Source: Marinifilum fragile JCM 15579 (GTDB taxonomy: Bacteria > Bacteroidota > Bacteroidia > Bacteroidales > Marinifilaceae). Taken from it: a stretch of DNA of 64,000 nucleotides. The notes under the pieces are model-generated. The model was given only the letters and a program-made list of their open reading frames with translations, ran no database searches and was not told the origin of the DNA. A program made the translations under genes and the position numbers. The stretch lies in contig NZ_BAZX01000003.1 in NCBI RefSeq assembly GCF_001310955.1, positions 1-64,000 of the forward strand. Reading direction: 5' to 3'. Positions 29,101-38,616 of the stretch are shown in pieces (position 1 is the stretch's first letter; the number at the start of each line of letters is the position of its first letter).

Positions 29101-32100
29101 ATCCTGATCTTTGCGAGAGTAAGGATATTATTTTAACCGCAGATGCAACAGGAAATGGAACGATAGCTTACAATTGGAAAGAAGGAACCACGGATTTGTC
29201 TGAGCATGGTTCAATTTTAAAGTTTCCGGCAACAATGGCTCACAGAGATCTTTCTTATTCGGTAAGTGCTACTAGTGTTTATACAACTGTTGATGGAAAT
29301 GTAGAATGTCCTTCAGATCTAACAATTCCAATTGATAATTTAGATATATATCCAAATGTAGCAATTACAGATCCTTTAGAAGATGCAAATCTGTGTGAAG
29401 GAAGTGGAAATCATACTTTTTCGGTATCGCTTTCTCAACCAGAATCATTCTATAATTTCTCATGGCAAAAAGATGGTGTAGATGTCGATGGAGTAACTGC
29501 TCAGAAAATTATTACTCCAATTAAGCTTGCAGATGCTGGACAATATAAGGTTGCTGTTTCTAATAGATGTGATTCTAAGGAGTCTGTTGCAAATTTAACA
29601 GTGGTGCCAAAGATGATTGTGAATGGCATAACAACCAGTGCTACTGGTCCATTCTGTAGTCCAACAAATGTAACGGTGACTTTTGATGATAATGGAGCCG
29701 TTGCTGACTATAGGGCTAAAAAACCAGATGGTTCTGAAATTGCAATCACAAATCCATACACATTCGAAGTGAATACAACAACCGAAGGAGCCTGGGAATT
29801 TATTGCTGTGCCAAATTGCAATGGAGATAATTTCACTCATAAATTTACATGGAACCTGATTCCTGATTTTGGTGCAGTTTCGATGAATGATGTTGCTACC
29901 TGTATTGGAAGAGATGTTGACTTTGTGGTTGATGTTAAAGATGTTTCACCTTTGTCAGAATTGACTTACGAATGGAAAGATAATACAAATACAACCATTG
30001 TAGGAGAAAATAAGGACTACTTGAGTCTAACTAATGTTCAGGATGCAGATTTAGGACAATATACATGTATTGTAACAGATCAGTGTGGAAATTCAAAAAC
30101 TGCAACAGCCAATTTAAGTATTGAAAAAGTAACGACTTCTAAAACTGGAACTGAAATCGAAAAATGCGTTGGCGACACCGATTTTAGAATTGATATTGCC
30201 TATACTGGAACACCTATATTCGAATGGCGATTTAATGACCCTTGGGGAGCAGTTATTAGTAATGCAGATTTCTATGAAATTCCATCAGTTTCAACAAGTG
30301 ATGCTGGAGTATATTACTGTAAAGTTATTTTAGGATGTGGCGATGAAATTAATATCGAAAGAGAACTTATTGTACACGAACATGTTTCTATAGTTTCTCC
30401 TGCTGATGAAACAATCCATATTTGTCAAGGAGAACAACCAGTTCTTAATATTGAAGTGAATGGAGATGCAGATATTTATACTGTAAGTTGGACCGATGAT
30501 GTTGATAATCCACTAGTTGGATTTGGCGATGTAAATCAGGTACAATTAAGTAAACACGATATACCAGGAACTTATACTTACAAAGCAAAAGTAACAAGTC
30601 TTGGAAATTGTGATAATTTGGAGAAAAAGTATATTGTTCAAGTTCACGAGAAGCCAATATTAAGTACCATTGATAACAATGTAAACAAATGCGCTGGTCT
30701 CATTGAGTTAAAAATCACAGAAAGTGGAGAGCATAATGGTATTAGTTGGTGGAAAGATGGAGTTTTAGTAACTGATGGTAATGCAGTTGCAACTGATTTT
30801 GTAATTAATCCAGCAACAAGTCCTGATGACGATGGAATTTATGTTGCAAAGGTAAGCTCTGATTATTGTGGTGATAATCAGGTTTCTATTAATTTGGATG
30901 TTAGAAATAATATTGCTGTAACAGGTAAATCTCCTGCAACAACAACATTTTGTGAAAATGAAGAGGTAAGTTTATTTGTTACTGCAAATGCAGGTGGAGA
31001 TGAGATTCATTACAAATGGTATAAGGAAACAGAACCAGGTACAACATTGTCGGATCAACCAACTTATAATATCAGCAATATTGATTTAACACAAGCTGGA
31101 ACTTACAAAGTTGAATTGTATAATGATTTGGGATGTGGTAATCAAACACTATCATTTGATGTTGTGGTAAATAAAACTCCAACTGTTACAAATCCATCTG
31201 ATAAAATAATTTGTGAAACCGAAACTTCAGTTGATTTTACAGTTACAGGAGATGCGCAAGATGGAGCAAATTATCAGTGGTACAATAGTGCAGGTGAAAT
31301 TGCTGGAGCAACATCTGCAACTTATACCGAAACTACTTTGGTTGATGGTGAAAATTATTATTGTGAAGTGACTGGAACAGTTGGAAGTTGTGGAACCGCA
31401 ACATCTGAAAAAGCAACACTTTCTGTAATTAAGGAAGTTGCCGTTACAAATCCAGTAGACTTAATTATCGCTGATGGTGCTGATGCTACCTTTAGTGTTG
31501 TTGCATCTGGTGAACCAAACTATTCTTATCAATGGCAGGTTTTTGATGGAGCATGGAAAGACATTAATGATGTTGATAAATATTCAGGAACTCAAACTTC
31601 TGAACTAAAAATTACCAATGCACTTAAAGCTGATTTTAATGGAAATCAATATCGATGTGTTGTAATTAGCGATGGAACAATTTGTTCTTCAAGCGCAACC
31701 AGTGATTTTGCAACCCTAACAATATTAGCAGTTAATAAGATTGCAATTCAGCCAACTAATCAGTTAGTATGTGAGGGAGAAGATATTGTATTTACAGTAA
31801 CAGGCACCAAGAGCACTGGACTGACTTACCAATGGCAATACCATACGGGTGATAATGTATTTGTAGATGCGAACATTGCAGATGTATCAACTGTTGGAGC
31901 TGTATCAACTTATACAATTGTCAATGCCAGCCAGGCAATGGAAGCCTGGGGAGTAAGGTGTATTGTAAAAGATGGTTCAAGTTCAGATCAGCCATCTAAT
32001 GAAGTTGGAGTTGATGTGTGGGAAAATATAGTTGTAGCTACTGCTTTAACCAATACCATAACTATTTGTGAAGGTTCACCTTTAAGTTTAACGGTAGATG

Positions 32101-35100
32101 CAACGGCGGGAGAGAAAATTAAGTATGAGTGGACAAAATCAGGTAGTGGCACAGTTTTACAAACCGGATCGGTATTAAATCTTGGTAATGCAGAATTTGC
32201 AGAATCAGGCACTTATACTTGTAAGGTTTATAATGATCAGAATTGTAACAATGTAAATATCGTATATAATGTAACTGTTCAGGAAAATGCAAAAATCAAA
32301 TTGCATCCTTTGGATAAAGCAATTTGTGCATCAGATGTTCCGGTATTTTTTGAAGCAGATGGAACGGCAGAAGGTACGGTTACTTATGAATGGTTCGATA
32401 AGGGTGGTAATTTAGTAGGAACCACTAAGACCTTGACTATTGCAGCAAATCCTGAGAATGGACAATCCTATTATTGTGTAGTATTAGGGGATGTATGTAA
32501 TAGTGCAACAACGGATGTGGCCAACCTTACAGTTTACGAAGAGGTTGTAATTACGGATCCATCGGATCAGACAGCATCGGATGGGGAGAGTGTAACCTTT
32601 AGTGTAAGTGCTACAGGCGAACCAACAATTGAATACAAATGGTATGAGAAAACACCAAGTGGAGTATGGACAGCGTTGGCAGAGGGTGGAATTTACAGTG
32701 GAGTAAGTACGGCAAATCTAACTATTGATCCGGTATCCTTATCCATGAATGCCAATCAATATAAATGTGAGGCCTGGAGTAGCACATGTTCGGCAGTTGA
32801 TGAAAGTAATTTTGCAACATTAACAATATTAGCAGTTAATAAGATTGCAATTCAGCCAACTAATCAGGTAGTATGTGAGGGAGAAGATATTGTATTTACA
32901 GTAACAGGAACCAAGACGACTGGATTGACTTACCAATGGCAATACCATACAGGTGATAATGTATTTGTGGATGCAAATATTGCAGATGTATCAACTGTTG
33001 GAGCTGTATCAACTTATACAATTGCCAATGCAAGTCAGGCAATGGAAGCCTGGGGAGTAAGATGCATTGTAAAAGATGGTTCAAGTTCAGATCAGCCATC
33101 TAATGAAGTTGGAGTTGATGTGTGGGAAAATATAGTTGTAGCTACTGCTTTAACCAATAACCTAACTGTTTGTGAAGGTTCACCTTTAAGTTTAACGGTA
33201 GATGCAACGGCGGGAGAGAAAATTAAGTATGAGTGGACAAAATCAGGTAGTGGAACAGTTTTACAAACCGGATCAGTATTAAATCTTGGTAATGCAGAAT
33301 TGGCAGAATCAGGCACTTATACTTGCAAGGTTTATAATGATCAGAATTGTAACAATATAAATATCGTATATAATGTAACTGTTCAGGAAAATGCAAAAAT
33401 CAAATTGCATCCTTTGGATAAAGCAATTTGTGCATCAGATGTGCCGGTATTCTTTGAAGCAGATGGAACTGCAGAAGGTACGGTTACTTATGAATGGTTC
33501 GATAAGGGTGGCAATTTAGTAGGAACCACTAAGACATTGACGATTGCATCAAATCCTGAGAATGGACAATCCTATTATTGTGTAGTATCAGGGGATGTAT
33601 GTAATAGTGCAACTACGAATGTTGCTAATCTTACGGTTTACGAAGAAGTTGTAATTACGGATCCATGGGATCAGACAGCATCGGATGGGGAGAGTGTAAC
33701 CTTTAGTGTAAGTGCTACAGGTGAACCAATAATTGAATACAAATGGTATGAGAAAACACCAAGTGGAGTATGGACAGTGTTGGCAGAGGGTGGAATTTAC
33801 AGTGGAGTAAGTACGGCAAACTTAACTATTGATCCGGTATCCTTATCCATGAATGCCAATCAATATAAATGTGAGGCCTGGAGTAGCACATGTTCGGCAA
33901 TTGATGAAAGTGATTTTGCGACACTAACAATATTAGCAGTTAATAAGATTGCAGTTCAGCCAACTAATCAGGTAGTATGTGAGGGAGAAGATATTGTATT
34001 TACAGTAACAGGAAGCAAGACTACAGGATTGACTTACCAATGGCAATACCATACGGGTGATAATGTATTTGTGGATGCAAATATTGCAGATGTATCAACT
34101 GTTGGCGCTGTCTCAACTTATACAATTGCCAATGCAAGTCAGACAATGGAAGCCTGGGGAGTAAGGTGTATTGTAAAAGATGGTTCAAGTGCAGATGATA
34201 TTTCAAATGAAGTAAAAGTAGAAGTTTTTAAACCAGTAGTATTCACACCTGTCGATGATCAGATATTGTGTTTCGATGAGAGTAAGCAAATAAAATTGGA
34301 CGTTACTGCAGGAACTACACCATTGACTTATTCATGGACCAAAGATGCTACAGAAGTTTCTACAACTGCGATTGTAAATATCGGAACTGGTGATAATGGA
34401 AATTATCACTTAACGGTTGGTAATGGAGTTTGTCCTGACGTAAGTGATGATTTTACAGTTGTTCATCGTTCACAGTTAAGCTTGAATGCTTGGTCAAATA
34501 GTAGTGAATTTTGTCTGGGTAGTTTAGAAACATTATCAGTAAGTGTTAAGAGTTTCGATCCAGCTTTAACTTTATCATACAAGTGGTATAAAGATGGTGG
34601 AGAAATTCCAGGAGCAACGAATGCTGATTACACTTTTACTCCGGTAGATAAGAGCGAATCAGGACAATATAAAGTAGAAGTGTCTGATGGCTGCTCTGCA
34701 AAATTTGTGTCTGGATATGTAAATGTATATGAATCGGTTACTACTGTAAATAAATGGGTAGATCCAGATGATATTTGTGTTGGTAGTGAACTGAACCTGG
34801 AAGTTGATGTAACAGGCGATGTAAAATCTTACACATGGACTCATAATGGAAATCCAATAACAGCAACAACAAACTATTTGGTTGCTGCTGTTACTAACGC
34901 AGATGCAGGAACTTATCAATGTATTGTTGAGGATCATTGTGGTAATACTTATACTTATACAAGTCATATTACAATTATGGATGCCCCTTCAATTGATGGA
35001 GATGGTATTGAAAAGCTTATTGCTGTTTGTGAAGGAGATCCTTTGGTATTAGGAACGATAAGTGTGACTGGATCATACGATGCTATTGAATGGACATTAA

Positions 35101-38100
35101 ATAATGGATCGACAAATACTGTTGCTGGAGTTCAGTTGAATTTAGGAGATGCAACAACAGCAATGGAAGGAAATTACAAAGTTGAAGTTTCAAATAAATG
35201 TGGATCTGATGTTTCAGTAGGAACTCAGGTTGTTAATCCAAAACCAACATTAAGCCCAATCGCAGATCAAACTGTTTGTGAGAATGAGGATGTTGTGTTT
35301 AGAGCAAAAGCTACAGGACGTGATTTAAATTACCAATGGAAAATTGATGGAATCCCTCAACCTTCTGCTATTGCTACACTATTAATTAGTGGTACTGATG
35401 TACTTCCAGCAGATGAATTTACTCCAAAAGTATATACTGTAGAATGCACTGTTACCAACGATAATGGTTGTGGAGAAACATTAGTAGAGACTGCTCAATT
35501 GACAGTGAACCCTTCAACAATAATTTTAGCTACTTTAAAAAATGTAGTGCGATTTGTTGGACAAGATTACACAATGACTGTTGATGCTACTGGTCACAAT
35601 TTAACTTATACATGGACTCATGTAAAAGATGGTGTTACTACTACCTTATCTGAAAAAACAAATTCACTAACGCTAACAAATATTCAATTTTCTGATGAAG
35701 GTTATTACAATTGCGAAATTGAAGGTACTTGTGCAACTCGATTGGCAACAGGTAAGTTAACCGTTAAGGAACCAGTTGTTATTATAGATGGATTGGTTAG
35801 TTTGGAAGAAAAATGTGTTGGTGAGCCATTAAGTTTAAGTATAGATGCCACTGGTCAAATATCATCGATTAAATGGTTCAAGGATGGATTTGAAATTCCA
35901 GGTGAAACAAAATTGACCCTTTATATTGCAGAACTTAAAGCAACTGATGCAGGAGTTTATACTTGTAAGATTGAAGGAGAAGGAGCTCCAGTTAATGGTA
36001 TCGTTGAAGAAACAACGGTTCGCGTATACGAGAATACAACGCTTCTAGCTGCTCTTGGGACTAAAACAGTATGTGAAGGCCAGGGACTAGAATGGATTCC
36101 AAATGTAAAAGGAGCAGCCAATATTAAATACAAGTGGTTCTTTGGTGGGGTTGAGATTTCAGATCAAAAAATTCTGAATTACAATCCAACACTATTAACG
36201 CATGAAGGAAATTACGAAGTACAAGTAACAGGTTTATGTGGTAATGTTACAACAAGAGGAAGCTTAGAGGTAACTGAATTGCCAGTAATTATTTCTGTTA
36301 GTGACAATGTAGAAATTTGTGAAAATACATCATTGGTAGAATTTAGTGTAAGTGCTACTGGAGAAGAACTGAAATATCAGTGGAGAAAAAATGGAACTGA
36401 TATAGCAGGAAAAACTTCACCTGTATTGAGCCTAACATCCATTCAGCTTGATGATGAAGCCAATTATACTTGCAAAGTTTATAATTCATGTGCAGAAGCC
36501 ATTAGTGATGAAATGACGCTTAAGGTAATTCCTCAATTGAGAATTTTATCTGAAATGGTAGATGTTGAGGTTTGTTCTGGTGAAGAGGTAACTCTTACAA
36601 CGGATGTTGAAGGAAATGATGTAACATATCAATGGAAGTTGGATGGGGTTGACTTAACTGGAGAAAATGCATCGATATTGAATTTGGGTAAAACAAGCCC
36701 TGACGATAGTGGATACTACACATGTATTGTTTCTGATAGATGTACAGATTCAAGATCAACAAAACCTACAGAATTAAAAGTTCATGAATTACCAAACTCA
36801 AGAATTTTAGGTAGAATGGTACTTTGTGCGAAGGAAGATAGAGTTACATATACAACCGATGCAATGCCTGAAATTGAGTATGGTTGGGGAGTAGAAGGCG
36901 GTATATTTGCCGGACCAGATAAAGGTTTACGTACTCGCATAACTTGGGGTGAACTGGATAATGGAGAACTTTCCATCATGATTACAGATGTTGTTACAGG
37001 TTGTGAATCGAAAGTTGATTCATTGGTAACCTTACATGCTTTGCCAGATGTTAATCTTGCTCTCGTAGATCCAGTAAGAGGTGTTTGTAATCCAAGTAAG
37101 CTTCTATCAGGTGGATACCCTGAAGGTGGTATTTATTGGGTAGATGATATTTCAGAAGAAGTATTTGATCCTGCAGAAAGAGGAGCAGGAACCTATAATG
37201 TTCATTACTCTTATACAGATGAAAACGGATGTTCTAATGTAACATCAAAAACAATTTTACGTGTAGATCCATTGCCAACCGTTAACATTACGGATGATAT
37301 TACAATTGGTAGCTGTAAGCCTTTTAAATTAAGTGCAGAAACGGAGGAAAGTAATATTCAATGGTCACCGGCAGCAGATTTGGATGATGCGAATTCGATG
37401 ACTCCCACATTTACTCCCGGAAAATCGCAGGTGTTGGTTGCAACAGTTATGGATGAACATGGTTGTACAAATATGGATTTAGTTGAGCTTACAGTATCTC
37501 CTCTACCTATTGTAACCACGATTTCCGACACCACAGTTGGTCAGTGTAACCAATTACAATTGCTAACCGATATTGTAGGTGATGCAGGTGAAATTACCTG
37601 GACGAATCCAGATCATTTAGATGATCCTAATACAAGAAGTCCAAAGATTGTAAATGCTCCTGAAGGAACGTATACTTATAAGATTAGTGTGACCGACCTT
37701 TATGGTTGTGATGCCGAAGGAGAGGTTATTGTAAATATGGTAGCTGATCCTAAATTGGAAGAAGATAAGTTTGCTTGTGAGGGTGAAAAATTCGAAGTGA
37801 ATATCGCAGGAATGGAAAATCCTATTTGGGAAGATGGTTATACGGATATTAATAGAACAATTGATCAGCCAGGTAAATACTTGTTAACAGTAGAGAACAA
37901 ATATGGTTGTGGCGATGAACAAAATTTTGTAATAAATCCAACTCCAAAACCAGATTTAAGGAATAATTTGATTTATACTGGACCTAGAGAGATTGAACTT
38001 GTCAAAGACCGACCAGTAACAATTTTTGAAGGACAAACTGTAACATTAGCTCCAAATCTTCCTTTGGAATATTCTCCTTACAACTTTGAATGGGAAGATG

Positions 38101-38492
38101 GCAAGGAAGGTAGTATTCTTCAAAGATATGAGGTGTCCGAAACAGGTAAATATAAATTGACAGTAACAGATAACTTAGGCTGTATTTCCAAAGATTCTGT
38201 GGATGTGGAAGTGAAACCTGTAGGTATTGAATCTCCTAATGCATTTACTCCAAATTCGAGTAATGATAACGACAAATTTTATTTGAAAGATATCAATTAC
38301 GATATTGAGAAATTTGAAATGTATATATATAACCGTTGGGGAGAATTAATGTATAAGACCAACGAGGTTGGTCGCAACGGTGGTTGGGATGGTAAATACA
38401 AAGGCAAGCTTTGTCCGGCAGGAGCATATGTTTGGATGGTGTTTATTAATGGCGACCTTACCAACCAGGGAACCTTCATGTTGATCAGATAA
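26160..38492 (+). CDS. Giant multi-Ig-domain surface protein with T9SS type B sorting domain
   Basis: A 4,110-residue protein from the ATG at 26160, which starts a signal peptide ending near SGFAQ; the in-frame ATG at 26106 would bury it. Residues about 25-530 resemble the IgGFc-binding N-terminal domain (VVNSGSWTAGAKPSQDIGFD, ERTIVVATQANTEVWV). One jelly-roll-like region follows, then about thirty 85-95-residue Ig-like domains with the repeated pattern Cys-E-G near the start, YxW in the middle and GxYxC near the end. Residues about 1857-2680 are two nearly identical 368-residue blocks plus part of a third. The last 90 residues form the CHU_C/gliding-motility type B domain (SPNAFTPNSSNDNDKF, YNRWGELMYK, WDGKYKGKLCPAGAYVW). 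It is expected to be exported by T9SS and held at the surface as an adhesin. Ligand unknown. Confidence 0.93.
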   Translation: MRNDKIFTRFKKILKSISIFILLAIPLSGFAQYDYEHYVPPFYCSSQVGKQEVFLSTNSEKDINVYIEDGQGNPIAGPFTINRNQSDTYVFRTPGGATYSQHSNKFYPDGCSYSLGIIGPKELNKPLDGQGLRIYSYDGPFFANIRHGYSNRGEGGALTHGFSLSAKGAYAKGKEFYSGHLYGHTILNGDPLDYYYYPDTRPIRSHSISVMAVEDGVTTVTFSGIKCKYITKYEGGKVVLRSIAPNETITVNLNKGQTYTLGTNLHSDQFGSESIEVRNGMNGTHITSTKDIVVNSGSWTAGAKPSQDIGFDQIVPVDQVRDKYIVMKGLGSAEPDPTAYHAGQERTIVVATQANTEVWVNEVLKGTLAEPGDFMILDDIVNPDDIPTLFINSKGKDVYVYQTMCGTNEDWINIGLNFIPPLTALGMKEVVIPKAEQITSGDYINPTVTVLAQKNVNVKHNGVTLTNPNDILGSTEWVYYKVSGISGDCRFTGDKAINVAWTASSNTLGAAGYYSGFTKAVSPIHPDLNIDTDLGLICESYDDDIIVSIKDNTGRNPDFYEWYKEVINSSGEIEWEGPNFINSSLKIPAPNENTTWEVRAYYRDPSLEILFNGDFLDGYNGFDSYYELVTNNLVDPGQFAITGRPKDENPILNDFNPIGGWKMLLAYSKNQNDTIYRSAEMEVESGFNYIFKMYGRLAQSDAAKNQSLKILINNETIVENFRIDRSDDWQSVSALWRPNGARNASIKILNNNLNGEGTFFAIDSISFVQAVEDKDLFEAKVIPNYSYSNNGKTFQFCQGVENSLDVSNGDTSWYSYSWSKKEDVTGNYIDLEDIAGEFSGTKTHQLIFLNPQQDDEGDYRCTISFKEEYKNCGTSTDDVHVDLSVLVDEPATIDIEADKTYFCFGTSANLKALVTGDAGQVKWYVNGGEDPVSLENPFVFSGYDAGTYTVRCEAENGCGLAFDEVTLEVLSAPVLNSLIVNPDLCESKDIILTADATGNGTIAYNWKEGTTDLSEHGSILKFPATMAHRDLSYSVSATSVYTTVDGNVECPSDLTIPIDNLDIYPNVAITDPLEDANLCEGSGNHTFSVSLSQPESFYNFSWQKDGVDVDGVTAQKIITPIKLADAGQYKVAVSNRCDSKESVANLTVVPKMIVNGITTSATGPFCSPTNVTVTFDDNGAVADYRAKKPDGSEIAITNPYTFEVNTTTEGAWEFIAVPNCNGDNFTHKFTWNLIPDFGAVSMNDVATCIGRDVDFVVDVKDVSPLSELTYEWKDNTNTTIVGENKDYLSLTNVQDADLGQYTCIVTDQCGNSKTATANLSIEKVTTSKTGTEIEKCVGDTDFRIDIAYTGTPIFEWRFNDPWGAVISNADFYEIPSVSTSDAGVYYCKVILGCGDEINIERELIVHEHVSIVSPADETIHICQGEQPVLNIEVNGDADIYTVSWTDDVDNPLVGFGDVNQVQLSKHDIPGTYTYKAKVTSLGNCDNLEKKYIVQVHEKPILSTIDNNVNKCAGLIELKITESGEHNGISWWKDGVLVTDGNAVATDFVINPATSPDDDGIYVAKVSSDYCGDNQVSINLDVRNNIAVTGKSPATTTFCENEEVSLFVTANAGGDEIHYKWYKETEPGTTLSDQPTYNISNIDLTQAGTYKVELYNDLGCGNQTLSFDVVVNKTPTVTNPSDKIICETETSVDFTVTGDAQDGANYQWYNSAGEIAGATSATYTETTLVDGENYYCEVTGTVGSCGTATSEKATLSVIKEVAVTNPVDLIIADGADATFSVVASGEPNYSYQWQVFDGAWKDINDVDKYSGTQTSELKITNALKADFNGNQYRCVVISDGTICSSSATSDFATLTILAVNKIAIQPTNQLVCEGEDIVFTVTGTKSTGLTYQWQYHTGDNVFVDANIADVSTVGAVSTYTIVNASQAMEAWGVRCIVKDGSSSDQPSNEVGVDVWENIVVATALTNTITICEGSPLSLTVDATAGEKIKYEWTKSGSGTVLQTGSVLNLGNAEFAESGTYTCKVYNDQNCNNVNIVYNVTVQENAKIKLHPLDKAICASDVPVFFEADGTAEGTVTYEWFDKGGNLVGTTKTLTIAANPENGQSYYCVVLGDVCNSATTDVANLTVYEEVVITDPSDQTASDGESVTFSVSATGEPTIEYKWYEKTPSGVWTALAEGGIYSGVSTANLTIDPVSLSMNANQYKCEAWSSTCSAVDESNFATLTILAVNKIAIQPTNQVVCEGEDIVFTVTGTKTTGLTYQWQYHTGDNVFVDANIADVSTVGAVSTYTIANASQAMEAWGVRCIVKDGSSSDQPSNEVGVDVWENIVVATALTNNLTVCEGSPLSLTVDATAGEKIKYEWTKSGSGTVLQTGSVLNLGNAELAESGTYTCKVYNDQNCNNINIVYNVTVQENAKIKLHPLDKAICASDVPVFFEADGTAEGTVTYEWFDKGGNLVGTTKTLTIASNPENGQSYYCVVSGDVCNSATTNVANLTVYEEVVITDPWDQTASDGESVTFSVSATGEPIIEYKWYEKTPSGVWTVLAEGGIYSGVSTANLTIDPVSLSMNANQYKCEAWSSTCSAIDESDFATLTILAVNKIAVQPTNQVVCEGEDIVFTVTGSKTTGLTYQWQYHTGDNVFVDANIADVSTVGAVSTYTIANASQTMEAWGVRCIVKDGSSADDISNEVKVEVFKPVVFTPVDDQILCFDESKQIKLDVTAGTTPLTYSWTKDATEVSTTAIVNIGTGDNGNYHLTVGNGVCPDVSDDFTVVHRSQLSLNAWSNSSEFCLGSLETLSVSVKSFDPALTLSYKWYKDGGEIPGATNADYTFTPVDKSESGQYKVEVSDGCSAKFVSGYVNVYESVTTVNKWVDPDDICVGSELNLEVDVTGDVKSYTWTHNGNPITATTNYLVAAVTNADAGTYQCIVEDHCGNTYTYTSHITIMDAPSIDGDGIEKLIAVCEGDPLVLGTISVTGSYDAIEWTLNNGSTNTVAGVQLNLGDATTAMEGNYKVEVSNKCGSDVSVGTQVVNPKPTLSPIADQTVCENEDVVFRAKATGRDLNYQWKIDGIPQPSAIATLLISGTDVLPADEFTPKVYTVECTVTNDNGCGETLVETAQLTVNPSTIILATLKNVVRFVGQDYTMTVDATGHNLTYTWTHVKDGVTTTLSEKTNSLTLTNIQFSDEGYYNCEIEGTCATRLATGKLTVKEPVVIIDGLVSLEEKCVGEPLSLSIDATGQISSIKWFKDGFEIPGETKLTLYIAELKATDAGVYTCKIEGEGAPVNGIVEETTVRVYENTTLLAALGTKTVCEGQGLEWIPNVKGAANIKYKWFFGGVEISDQKILNYNPTLLTHEGNYEVQVTGLCGNVTTRGSLEVTELPVIISVSDNVEICENTSLVEFSVSATGEELKYQWRKNGTDIAGKTSPVLSLTSIQLDDEANYTCKVYNSCAEAISDEMTLKVIPQLRILSEMVDVEVCSGEEVTLTTDVEGNDVTYQWKLDGVDLTGENASILNLGKTSPDDSGYYTCIVSDRCTDSRSTKPTELKVHELPNSRILGRMVLCAKEDRVTYTTDAMPEIEYGWGVEGGIFAGPDKGLRTRITWGELDNGELSIMITDVVTGCESKVDSLVTLHALPDVNLALVDPVRGVCNPSKLLSGGYPEGGIYWVDDISEEVFDPAERGAGTYNVHYSYTDENGCSNVTSKTILRVDPLPTVNITDDITIGSCKPFKLSAETEESNIQWSPAADLDDANSMTPTFTPGKSQVLVATVMDEHGCTNMDLVELTVSPLPIVTTISDTTVGQCNQLQLLTDIVGDAGEITWTNPDHLDDPNTRSPKIVNAPEGTYTYKISVTDLYGCDAEGEVIVNMVADPKLEEDKFACEGEKFEVNIAGMENPIWEDGYTDINRTIDQPGKYLLTVENKYGCGDEQNFVINPTPKPDLRNNLIYTGPREIELVKDRPVTIFEGQTVTLAPNLPLEYSPYNFEWEDGKEGSILQRYEVSETGKYKLTVTDNLGCISKDSVDVEVKPVGIESPNAFTPNSSNDNDKFYLKDINYDIEKFEMYIYNRWGELMYKTNEVGRNGGWDGKYKGKLCPAGAYVWMVFINGDLTNQGTFMLIR
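31728..34190 (+). repeat. 1,104-bp in-frame tandem repeat inside the adhesin gene
   Basis: Unit 1 is 31728-32831, unit 2 is 32832-33935, and a partial unit 3 runs from 33936 to about 34190. Units are nearly identical at the DNA level, including silent sites, with scattered differences (for example E/L, N/D and S/W changes). Each unit encodes four Ig-like domains (368 residues). Recent unequal recombination or gene conversion is the natural explanation; the preceding stretch 31430-31720 is an older, diverged relative of the unit's last domain. Confidence 0.92.
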
Positions 38493-38537
38493 TTGGGAAA
38501 AGGTTTTATTTTATCAATAAAATAAATTTATTTTACA

Positions 38538-38578
38538 AGTGATTTCGGACTTATAACCAATGGTCCGAATCACTTTTT
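38538..38578 (+). terminator. Terminator or attenuator between adhesin and PorP/SprF
   Basis: AGTGATTTCGGAC pairs with GTCCGAATCACT (one bulge) around a 12-nt loop and is followed by TTTTT. It lies between two genes of a functional pair, 43 bp before the porP-like start, so it may reduce rather than abolish readthrough. Confidence 0.75.
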
Positions 38579-38616
38579 AACTTGAATAACTCTTTAGAGT
38601 TATAAATTGAGAATAG

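Noticed and set aside
31988..34206. Antisense frames within the adhesin repeat units
   Set aside because: Identical antisense frames recur in each unit because the DNA repeats; codon bias and Ig-domain signal are on the plus strand.
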